Positions 8,048-15,644 of a DNA stretch of 64,000 nucleotides are shown here, piece by piece. Made by a program: the position numbers and the translations under genes. How positions within the stretch are numbered: position 1 is the stretch's first letter; each line of letters starts with the position of its first letter. The notes beneath the pieces are model-generated. The model was not told the origin of the DNA. It ran no database searches and saw only the letters and a program-made list of their open reading frames with translations. The stretch spans positions 310,001 through 374,000 of the forward strand of contig NZ_JAJKFK010000001.1 of the NCBI RefSeq assembly GCF_021653975.1. Reading direction: 5' to 3'. The stretch comes from Amycolatopsis sp. GM8. Its GTDB lineage: Bacteria; Actinomycetota; Actinomycetes; Mycobacteriales; Pseudonocardiaceae.

Positions 8048-8790
8048 CACCGGCCGCCGCAGGCCCGTTGGAGAGCTGGGTGGTCAGCGTCGACCTGTGG
8101 GGAACGCTGATCACCTACGGCGACCGTGACGCCGAAGCCGCCTGGCGGATCCGCGAGTTCGAGACCGTGCTCACCGAGTTCGGCCACGACCTACCCGACG
8201 GCCAGGTCCGCGAGGCGATCCTCACCGTGCGCGCGGAAACCCAGCAACGCCAACGCATGACCGGCGAACAACCTCCGGTGCGCGGTCAAGTCGAGCAGAT
8301 GCTCACCGCCATGCGTCTGCCCCTGGACAAGCGGCTGGTCGACACCCTGCTCGTGCCGCACACCCACGCGGTCCTGCGAGCCTGCCCCGACCTCATCCCC
8401 GGCGCGCACACCGCGCTCTGGGCATTGAGGCAGGCCGGAGCCCGGCTCGTGCTGACCTCGAACACACTCGCCACCCCGGCGTCGGTGTCCCGGCTCATCC
8501 TCGACGACCACGACCTGACCGCGGTGTTCGACGAGACCGTCTTCTCCTCCGACGTCGGGCTGGCCAAGCCTCGCCGAGAGATGTTCGTGGCAGTCGCCAC
8601 CGCCGCAGGCACGGACCTGGACCGGGTCGTGCACGTCGGGAACAGCCTGACCACCGACATCCACGGCGCGCTGAACGCCGGATGCCGCGCGGTGCTGTTC
8701 AACCCGCGTGGCAAACCCTGCCCGGCCGGCGTGCGGGCCATCACCAGCCTCGACCAGATGCGCGACGCCGTGCTCGCCACCTGCTCCTGA
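8044..8790 (+). CDS. HAD-superfamily hydrolase
   Basis: The 248-aa protein contains the four HAD motifs: VDLWGTL (nucleophile Asp), VLTSNT (Thr/Ser), LAKPRREMF (Lys) and VHVGNSLTTDIHGALNAG (acidic loop). The residue two after the nucleophile is Trp rather than Asp; this is seen in a subset of HADs and can change the reaction or slow phosphatase turnover. A helical cap lies at about 25-115. It would fit a sugar-phosphate or nucleotide phosphatase step. The GTG start at 8044 overlaps the upstream stop in a GTGA. Confidence 0.8.
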   Translation: MTPAAAGPLESWVVSVDLWGTLITYGDRDAEAAWRIREFETVLTEFGHDLPDGQVREAILTVRAETQQRQRMTGEQPPVRGQVEQMLTAMRLPLDKRLVDTLLVPHTHAVLRACPDLIPGAHTALWALRQAGARLVLTSNTLATPASVSRLILDDHDLTAVFDETVFSSDVGLAKPRREMFVAVATAAGTDLDRVVHVGNSLTTDIHGALNAGCRAVLFNPRGKPCPAGVRAITSLDQMRDAVLATCS

Positions 8791-8816
8791 ACCCACCGAT
8801 CCGAGGAACCCGTTTG

Positions 8817-9692
8817 ATGATCACGCCGATGGACATCCCCACGGCCCGCGTCTCTCCATGCCCGCTGCCGCCCGGCGGCCTGGAACTGCTCGTCGCGGCA
8901 TCAGCGCGCGAAGGCCGTGCTCGACGTCTCCGCGATCTGCTGACGGGAGCCGACGCCGACGGATCGGTCTACCTGGCCCACTCGGACGAGGTGCGCGCAA
9001 TGCTCAATCGCGGCATCGACCCGCAGCTCTACCACGCCTACCGCGACATCGCCGCGCCCCGTCCCAAGACCGGCCAGCCGGTCGACGGTGCGGACGGCAC
9101 ACACGCCTGGTTCGCAGACCTCGTCGTCTACACCGCGGCGAACCTCGGTGGCAGCCGAGAACTCGGCCGGTCGCTCGGCCACTGGAACACCCCGGCACAG
9201 GTCGAAATCTTCCAGTGCCTGTCCGGCCGGGTTCTCATGCTGCACACCAACATCGACGACGACGGAAACTCCACAATGGACTATCATGTGTGTCGGGCTG
9301 GTGATCACCTCGTCATTCCGTTCGGTGCCTGGCACCTAACCGTCGTGCTCGACGCCCCAGCGGCGGTGTTCAACGTCTACACCGACGTCGCCGACCTGCT
9401 GACCGGACACACCAGCCGGGAGGCGGTCGACAGCGACCTCAAGTACCGAGTGGCGCCCGCACCCGAGCTGACCATCGCGCGCACGGCTTCGAAGATCGCC
9501 GTGGTCGGCTCCAGCCGCGAGCTCTCCGAGCGACCTTTGCGGCGTGGCGAGTTCCCGAGCTGGGCCGAGGCCCTACTGATGCCCTCCGGACTAGCGGCGC
9601 TCTACCGCCATGCCCCGTCCGCCGAACTGGCCCGGTTGCAGGAGCACGCCGCACATTTCGGCCGCCAACCTATCCCAGCCACGGCGTCATGA
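8817..9692 (+). CDS. Cupin-fold protein, possible sugar-phosphate isomerase
   Basis: The 291-aa protein has a cupin core: first motif region GHWNTPAQVEIF...G and second motif GDHLVIPFGAWH, supplying His, Glu and His metal ligands. The layout recalls metal cupin glucose-6-phosphate isomerases, but the identity is not certain. About 100 N-terminal and 80 C-terminal residues flank the barrel and are unrecognised. ATG 8817 follows GAGGAA; the preceding gene ends 26 bases upstream, one of the few gaps in the operon. It overlaps the HprK-like gene by four bases. Confidence 0.65.
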   Translation: MITPMDIPTARVSPCPLPPGGLELLVAASAREGRARRLRDLLTGADADGSVYLAHSDEVRAMLNRGIDPQLYHAYRDIAAPRPKTGQPVDGADGTHAWFADLVVYTAANLGGSRELGRSLGHWNTPAQVEIFQCLSGRVLMLHTNIDDDGNSTMDYHVCRAGDHLVIPFGAWHLTVVLDAPAAVFNVYTDVADLLTGHTSREAVDSDLKYRVAPAPELTIARTASKIAVVGSSRELSERPLRRGEFPSWAEALLMPSGLAALYRHAPSAELARLQEHAAHFGRQPIPATAS

Positions 9693-10876
9693 CGAGCCCG
9701 CGCAAGCACCAACCCACGCCTACCGATGTCTCCTGTCCGTTCGGGCCGCTGATCGGCTATGCCACGCCCGCTCGCGCTACGCGCCGCTTCGCCCAGGGCG
9801 CGGCCAGCGTCACCCTTCGCGCCGACCGCAGCGAGTTGATTAAGGACGCGGAGACCACGCTCTACTCCTACGAGCGCACCAGGACCGCGGCCAGCCGGTG
9901 GACCATCACCCTGCACACCGGCGTGTCCGTCGACCAGGTCGGTGCCAATGCCCTGTTCGCCGACGCCGACGACCACGACATCGGTCCGAATCTGAAGGCC
10001 CGGTCGATCGGCGTGCCCGGCGGCCGGGCGTTCTGGATCCGCGACCACGCCACCCTCGTGCACCTCGACCACCTGCTCGGCACAATCACCGTGCACGCCG
10101 GCGATCTGAGCGCCGCGCGGTTCTTCGCCGCCCGACTCGTGCGGCAGGCCATGACCGCCCAGCTTCTGGAGCACGACGCGGTCTACGCGCACACCGCCGC
10201 GCTCGTGCGCGCCGAGCACGGCCTGCTGATCGCCGGGCCAAAGGGCGCGGGCAAGACCACCACCCTGCTGAGCGTCCTACAACTGGTGGGTGGGGACTTC
10301 GTCACCAACGACCGGCTCCTGCTCCGCCGCGACCCCGACGGCGGCACGATCGGCTACGCCTGGCCGATGCACCTGCGCGCCACCGCCAGCACGCTGCGCG
10401 CCGTACCGGGGATGACCAGATTCCTGCCCGCCGAACAGCAGCAGAACAGCCCGGCCGGCAAGTCCACGCCCGGCGGCAAGATCGCAATCGAACCGGGCGA
10501 GCTACGGACCGCGCTGCCCGACACGCAGATCCTCGGCGAGGTCCGGCCCACGCTGATGCTCTGGCCCTACCGCAGCGCAAGCGACCTGCCGCCCAAGCCA
10601 GTGCAGCCGGCCGAGGTCCGCGACGTCCTGGTACGCACCCAGTTCTTCATGCACGATCCGGTCACCCGCGTCACCTCGCACCGCAACCACTGGCTGCTGC
10701 CGCCCGACGAAGGCCGGACCGCGCTCGCGCTCACCGGCGTCGCGGACCAGCTCGCCCGGACCGTGCCGTGTGTTCGGATTCCGGTCACCAACTCTCCCGC
10801 CATGTTGGCAGCCCGCGTGGCTGCCCTGCTCGACCACGCAGCGACCCGATCGGCCGGGCCGGGTGGTCGGGGATGA
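9689..10876 (+). CDS. HprK-like P-loop ATPase/kinase
   Basis: The 395-aa product resembles HPr-kinase-like proteins that often accompany peptide or nucleoside biosynthetic loci. Walker A is GPKGAGKTTT (about residue 186) preceded by ALVRAEHGLLIA, and FVTNDRLLL fits the Walker B/acidic segment of this group. The N-terminal 170 residues form the usual beta-rich extension. True HPr kinase acts on a protein serine; these relatives may phosphorylate small molecules or act with a nucleotidyltransferase. Here that partner is the very next gene, overlapping by ATGA. Confidence 0.7.
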   Translation: MTSPRKHQPTPTDVSCPFGPLIGYATPARATRRFAQGAASVTLRADRSELIKDAETTLYSYERTRTAASRWTITLHTGVSVDQVGANALFADADDHDIGPNLKARSIGVPGGRAFWIRDHATLVHLDHLLGTITVHAGDLSAARFFAARLVRQAMTAQLLEHDAVYAHTAALVRAEHGLLIAGPKGAGKTTTLLSVLQLVGGDFVTNDRLLLRRDPDGGTIGYAWPMHLRATASTLRAVPGMTRFLPAEQQQNSPAGKSTPGGKIAIEPGELRTALPDTQILGEVRPTLMLWPYRSASDLPPKPVQPAEVRDVLVRTQFFMHDPVTRVTSHRNHWLLPPDEGRTALALTGVADQLARTVPCVRIPVTNSPAMLAARVAALLDHAATRSAGPGGRG

Positions 10877-11715
10877 CCGACCGACGGGCAGGCCGCCTCG
10901 CGGAGGACGCGGTCCGCGCCTTGTGCTGGGGCACCGGTGCCGAGAGCCACGAGATGATCGCCCGTGCGGTGGTCGCCGAGCTGGGCGCGGTACTTGAGCA
11001 GTCGGTGCGGTCGAAGACGCTCTGCCTGCTGGCCGCGTACCTGCACGACCACCCCGTCCCCGAGCTGGATCGCGCGGTGACGCGGTTCCTCGACAGCACG
11101 CTGCGCACCAACCGGTACAAGACCTACGCCTGTCGCGTGGCCGCGCTCGCCGACACGGCGGCGTTGCGCACCGCTGGAGTATCCGCCGTCGTGCTTGGGG
11201 GACTCAGCGTGGAGCACTCCCTCTACGCCGGCACCGGCGCCCGCCAGTTCAGCGACATCGACCTGCTCATCGCGCCCGGCGACGCCGACCGCACGTACGC
11301 CGTCCTCCGTACCCAGGGCTACCGTCCCAGCGGGGACAGCGGGGCCTGGACGCGGCAGACCGGCGACCCGATCGTCCCTCTCATCGTTGTCGACCTGGCC
11401 ACGACCCTGCCTCGCGGCGGCACCGACGACGTCCCCTGCCTGCTGGCCCGCCGCGCCGGGATCACCGTTTCCCCGCACGACTACCCGCTCCCCATTCTCG
11501 CGCCGTCCGACGCGGTCAACCACATGCTGGCCCGGCTCGCGGCCCGGCCGCGCTGGGCGCTCGCCGCCGACGCGATCCGCCAGGTTCGCACGACCGCCCC
11601 GCCCGTCCCGCACCATGCCGACGTCCTCGCCGGCTGGTCGGTGCTGCGTTCGCAGTGGCCTCTGCTGCCTGCCGACCCGGCCCGCCTCACCGTCGACGAG
11701 GAGGCGCACCGATGA
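10873..11715 (+). CDS. Nucleotidyltransferase-fold protein (NTP_transf_5-like)
   Basis: The 280-aa protein shows the core VVLGGLSVEHSLY followed by RQFSDIDLLI, a DxD-type metal site of the nucleotidyltransferase superfamily, and a helical C-terminal part (about 200-270). The group NTP_transf_5 frequently pairs with HprK-like proteins, as it does here. It may transfer a nucleotidyl group to a sugar phosphate or a protein; nothing in the sequence fixes the substrate. It overlaps the genes on both sides by four bases. Confidence 0.72.
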   Translation: MTDRRAGRLAEDAVRALCWGTGAESHEMIARAVVAELGAVLEQSVRSKTLCLLAAYLHDHPVPELDRAVTRFLDSTLRTNRYKTYACRVAALADTAALRTAGVSAVVLGGLSVEHSLYAGTGARQFSDIDLLIAPGDADRTYAVLRTQGYRPSGDSGAWTRQTGDPIVPLIVVDLATTLPRGGTDDVPCLLARRAGITVSPHDYPLPILAPSDAVNHMLARLAARPRWALAADAIRQVRTTAPPVPHHADVLAGWSVLRSQWPLLPADPARLTVDEEAHR

Positions 11716-12290
11716 TCATCGCCTTGGCTGGGCTGCCCGGTGTCGGCAAGACCACGCTGGCCGAGCAGCTCACCAGCCACATTCCCGGCGCGCTGTTGCT
11801 GCGCAAAGACGCCGTCCGGCACGCGCTGTTCGGCACCGAGCACACCACCTACACCCGCGACCAGGACGACCACTGCGTCCAGGTCCTGTTCGCCACCGCG
11901 GTCTGGCAGTGGCTGCGTGCTCCCGCCACGACCGTCGTGCTCGACGGTCGGACCTGGCTTGCCCCCGGCCAGGTCGAGGACCTGCGCGCCTTCGCCGCGA
12001 CGCACCGGCAACCCCTGCTGCTGCTCGAATGCGTCTGCCCGGTCGACGTCGCTCACGCCCGGCTGGCTGTCGATCAGCAGCACGGCCTTCACCCAGCGGC
12101 CAACCGCGCCCCGCAGCTACACCAGGAACTCGCCGCCACCGCCGTGCCGATCACTGGCCCGAAACTGCTGCTGGACACCGGAAACCCGGTCGCGACCAAC
12201 CTCGACATCGTCCTGCGCCACCTGGACACCCTCGCTCCGTCCGACGCCGTGACCCGTCCGCCAGCCCCGACCACCGTGGAGACCTCGTGA
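11712..12290 (+). CDS. Small P-loop kinase (AAA_33 / gluconate- or adenylylsulfate-kinase-like)
   Basis: The 192-aa protein begins directly with IIALAGLPGVGKTTLAEQL (Walker A) and continues with LLRKDAVRHALFG, the substrate-loop arrangement of small zeta-toxin/shikimate-type kinases, and VVLDGRTW at strand 3. It is short and has no added domain beyond a 20-residue Pro/Thr-rich tail. It is the third of the P-loop phosphotransferases in this operon. The start is ATG 11712 in an ATGA overlap, and the stop overlaps the next GTG. Confidence 0.7.
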   Translation: MIIALAGLPGVGKTTLAEQLTSHIPGALLLRKDAVRHALFGTEHTTYTRDQDDHCVQVLFATAVWQWLRAPATTVVLDGRTWLAPGQVEDLRAFAATHRQPLLLLECVCPVDVAHARLAVDQQHGLHPAANRAPQLHQELAATAVPITGPKLLLDTGNPVATNLDIVLRHLDTLAPSDAVTRPPAPTTVETS

Positions 12291-13111
12291 CCACCGAACT
12301 GCCAGGACTGCTGCTGATCGCGCAAGCGACCGTCGAGCACGGCGCGGCGTTCTTGCGCACCCACCGCCCCCGCACCTGCACTGGCAAGGGCGACCGGGAC
12401 ATGGCCACCGACGTCGACCTCGCCATCGAACGAATCCTGCGCGACGAGCTGACCCTCGCTACCCCCGGAATCGGTGTCCAAGGCGAAGAAGAAGGCGGCC
12501 CGACCAGCGGCACCCGCTGGGTCATCGACCCGGTCGACGGCACTGCCAACCTCACCCACGACATCCCGCTGACCGGCATCTCCCTGGCCCTGGTCGTCGA
12601 CGGGGATCCTCTGCTCGGAGTCATCGCGCTGCCCCAGCTCGACCGCACGTACTGGGCAGCGGACGGTCTCGGCGCCTGCCGGGACGGCCACCCGATCCGC
12701 ATCGCCGGCCCGGCCCGGCTGGATGAGGCGATCATCGCGGTCGGCGACTACGGCACCGGACCCGACGCCGCCGCCCGCAACGCGGCGATGCTGGCGATCC
12801 ACGCCGCCCTCGCGCCCCGAGCGCAACGCATCCGGATGCTCGGATCCGCCGCGGCCGACCTCGCGCTGCTGGCCGACTCCGCCCTCGGCGCGTCGATCAC
12901 TCTCGGCAACCGGACGTGGGACATGGCCGCCGGAGCCGTCATCGCCCGCGAAGCCGGCGCCCACGTGACCGATCTCGACGGCACCGACCACACCACCGCC
13001 TCACGCTGCACCATCGCCGCCGCACCCGCCCTGATCGAGGACATCCTCGACATCGTCCAGCGTGCGAGCACGATCAACGGCTTCACCGGCGAGGATGTCG
13101 TGGCGTGCTGA
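12287..13111 (+). CDS. Inositol-monophosphatase family phosphatase
   Basis: The 274-aa product carries the lithium-sensitive phosphatase motifs: GEEEGG (metal Glu), WVIDPVDGTANL (the DPxDGT core), and C-terminal WDMAAGAVIAREAGAHVTDLDG, which supplies the last metal Asp. Length and motif spacing match inositol monophosphatase, CysQ (3'-phosphoadenosine 5'-phosphate phosphatase) and related enzymes. In this context a sugar-1-phosphate, or a 3'-phosphorylated nucleotide made by the kinases, is a plausible substrate; this is inference. It starts at GTG 12287 and overlaps genes at both ends. Confidence 0.87.
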   Translation: MTTELPGLLLIAQATVEHGAAFLRTHRPRTCTGKGDRDMATDVDLAIERILRDELTLATPGIGVQGEEEGGPTSGTRWVIDPVDGTANLTHDIPLTGISLALVVDGDPLLGVIALPQLDRTYWAADGLGACRDGHPIRIAGPARLDEAIIAVGDYGTGPDAAARNAAMLAIHAALAPRAQRIRMLGSAAADLALLADSALGASITLGNRTWDMAAGAVIAREAGAHVTDLDGTDHTTASRCTIAAAPALIEDILDIVQRASTINGFTGEDVVAC

Positions 13112-14814
13112 TCACGTTCGAGGGCCTGCCCGGAGCGGGCAAGACCACACAGAGCCGGATGCTCGCGAGGTGCCTGGAAGCCAGCGGGCATCCCGTCACC
13201 GTCCTCCCAGACCTGGCCACCCTGGACACCGATCCCGTCGCGGCCACCCTCGTCGACCTGCTGCGCACCGGCGACGACCCCTTCCTACGCAGCGGCGACG
13301 CCATCACCGACACCATGATCACCGCCGCCATCCGAGCTGACCTCGTCGCCACCGTCCTCGATCCGGCGCTGGCCGAGAACCCAGCCGCGGTCGTGATCGA
13401 AGACCGCGGCATCCACACGATGGCCTCCTACGCGATCGCCGCCCTACTCCGCCAGCACCGCGCCCCTACCAAGGTCGCCCTCGACTGGCTGAACGCCCTC
13501 GCAGCTCTGGCCGGACCGCGCCCCACCCGAGAGTTGTGGCTACGGGTACCCCCGGAAGTCGCCGCCCGTCGCGCCGACGAACGTGGCGGAGACCGCCGCC
13601 CCGCATTCACCGGCGAACAACGCGCTCACCTCTCCTGGGTCGACCACGCCTACGCACTGCTTGCCGAACAAGACCCCCAGCTCACCGTCCTCGATGTCAC
13701 TGAGCTCGACCCGGTCGACACTCACCACGCAATTCACGCCATCCTGCGTCAGATCAGCCAGACGGGCGACATCGACCTGAGCCCGTGTGCGGGGCACCAC
13801 GACACCGCCGAGCCTGTCTCCTACGCTGGCCCCGCCAGCCCCCGTCCATCCGTGCCGAGCCGAAACCGAGAGTCCGAAACGATGACCACGTTGGCCAGCC
13901 GCCGCGAGAACACCGCTCCCACCGACCTGCTCAGCGCCCTGCGCACCGCGCGTGCAGCCGGAGCCGACGCACTGGCCGCCACACTCGACGAACACGGGTT
14001 GCGCGCACTCGACGGTGGTCGCAACAACGACGTCTTCGCCTGGACCGCGGCCCCCACGCCGATCTGCATCAAGCTCTACAAGAAGACCGACCGGCAGCGC
14101 GTCGAGCGCGAATGGCACGGCCTCATCCACGCCGCCGGCCTGGGCAGCGCACCGGAACCGCTGTGGCTCGACGAGGACCCCGAACACCCAGCCCTCGGCA
14201 TGACGCTGCTGCCCGGCTCCCCGATCCTCGACGTCCTCGACCCGGCGTCGGCCATCAGGTCGCTAGCCAACACCACCCACGCTCTGCAGAGCGTTCCACT
14301 GAAAGAGCCGCTGGCCGGCCTGGAGCGCGTCGACTCCATCGGCCACTACATCGCCCGGCTCACCGATGTCTGGCCCGGCCAGCTCGCCAACGCCGCCGAC
14401 GATCCCCAGACCCCGGAGATGCTCGCTCTCCTGCACCGCTGGGAGAACAGCGGCGACGCCGAACTGCTCGCACAGCCCGCTACCCGCGTCTACTCCCGCG
14501 GCGACGCGAACCTGCTCAACTGGCTCCACGACGGCGAGTCCACCTACGTCGCGGACTTCGAGTTCAGCGGCTTCTCCGACATCGCCGTCGACGCCGCCGA
14601 CCACATCGAGCACATCAGCGCCCGCGTCATTCCCGACGACGTCTGGACCAGCGCCGAAGCCGATCTCGGCGTCACGCCGGGCAACCGCGCCCGATTCGAC
14701 GCCGCGCGGCGCACCATCGCCTTGCGGTGGCTCGCCGTGCTGTGGAGGCAGCGCACCAAGCGAGTCGAGGAGTTCACCGCTCTGCACGAGCGGGTCCGCG
14801 CCCTCCAAGGCTGA
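13105..14814 (+). CDS. Fusion: thymidylate-kinase-like domain plus APH-type phosphotransferase
   Basis: One 569-aa frame joins two kinases. Residues 1-225 are dTMP-kinase-like: LITFEGLPGAGKTTQSRML (Walker A), VVIEDRGIHTMASY (DR loop), then RADERGGDRRPAF as lid. A low-complexity linker (about 230-260, His/Pro/Ser) follows. Residues 260-569 resemble aminoglycoside/choline-type phosphotransferases: ICIKLYKK, YSRGDANLLNWL (Brenner-type GDxxxxN) and YVADFEFSGFSD (metal Asp). An ATG at 13882 with upstream GAGAG could allow separate production of the second half. The start is GTG 13105, just inside the previous gene. The linker contains no stop. Confidence 0.78.
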   Translation: MLITFEGLPGAGKTTQSRMLARCLEASGHPVTVLPDLATLDTDPVAATLVDLLRTGDDPFLRSGDAITDTMITAAIRADLVATVLDPALAENPAAVVIEDRGIHTMASYAIAALLRQHRAPTKVALDWLNALAALAGPRPTRELWLRVPPEVAARRADERGGDRRPAFTGEQRAHLSWVDHAYALLAEQDPQLTVLDVTELDPVDTHHAIHAILRQISQTGDIDLSPCAGHHDTAEPVSYAGPASPRPSVPSRNRESETMTTLASRRENTAPTDLLSALRTARAAGADALAATLDEHGLRALDGGRNNDVFAWTAAPTPICIKLYKKTDRQRVEREWHGLIHAAGLGSAPEPLWLDEDPEHPALGMTLLPGSPILDVLDPASAIRSLANTTHALQSVPLKEPLAGLERVDSIGHYIARLTDVWPGQLANAADDPQTPEMLALLHRWENSGDAELLAQPATRVYSRGDANLLNWLHDGESTYVADFEFSGFSDIAVDAADHIEHISARVIPDDVWTSAEADLGVTPGNRARFDAARRTIALRWLAVLWRQRTKRVEEFTALHERVRALQG

Positions 14815-15405
14815 TCACGACTGTCCACCACCCGCCAGCGACGTCAGCACGGAAACCGGGTCGAGGTCGCCAGCGCTGAGCATCGGCACGACCGCGAACA
14901 AGCCGGCCGCGAGCAGCCGCGTGTCGGCAAACATCGCGAGGCCGTCGAGCTCCTCCCGCTCGGTCCAACGGAACGGATGCTCCGGCTCTCGGACCACCTC
15001 ATCAGGGTCGGTGACGAAGGCGACGTACTGATGATCGACATGCACGTGACGCTCCCCGCAGTGCCCATCCGGCGGTACAGGCTGCTCGGTGATCCACCAC
15101 GGCATCGTCAGCACCGTGCGCGGAAAGGCGGGCGGGACTGCTGGACCAGGGGGCCGCACCAACCGAACCCGCCGGCCAGTTTCCTCTTCGACCTCGCGAA
15201 GTGCGGCATCAACCTGCGACTCGCCCGGTTCGGCATGACCACCGGGGATCATCCAACGCCGCAGGCGAGGATGCTCGATCAGCCCGAGACTCCACACTCC
15301 ACCGACCAGACTGAAGATGAACACGCTCGATGTGAAGTGCTTGATCACTCCATGAGTTTGCCAGGCCCGACCGGCACGGCCGCGCATACGTGCGCCGGCT
15401 GGCAA
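14815..15405 (-). CDS. NUDIX hydrolase
   Basis: NUDIX enzymes cleave nucleoside diphosphate linked substrates. The protein has the complete box G-x5-E-x7-REVEEETG (from GHAEPGE through REVEEETGRRV), with a beta-rich N-terminus and the usual C-terminal helix region ERE-EL. Its stop is directly adjacent to the stop of the convergent fusion kinase gene. The first 19 residues are Arg/Gly rich; a GTG at 15348 (VIKHFTSS) gives a more typical 177-aa protein. It may remove toxic or surplus nucleotides of the neighbouring pathway, which is inference from position. Confidence 0.85.
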   Translation of the reverse strand: MPAGARMRGRAGRAWQTHGVIKHFTSSVFIFSLVGGVWSLGLIEHPRLRRWMIPGGHAEPGESQVDAALREVEEETGRRVRLVRPPGPAVPPAFPRTVLTMPWWITEQPVPPDGHCGERHVHVDHQYVAFVTDPDEVVREPEHPFRWTEREELDGLAMFADTRLLAAGLFAVVPMLSAGDLDPVSVLTSLAGGGQS

Positions 15406-15644
15406 CGGAAGCGCATCTCGACGAGGACTGTGACGAGGAGGGCATGCAGCTATGCCAGTCTGGCCGCTGCTCCGTCAACCCGCCGAATCCCGATTTGCCC
15501 CTCGGTCGACGGGCTGATCATCAACCTCACCGCCGACGACGGGACGCGAGACATCTCGGACTTGGCTGTTCTTCGACATGGCTTCTCGTCGGAAGAGCCC
15601 AGCGTGCCGAAGGCCGTCGACCCGGGCCAGGGAGAATGCATCGC

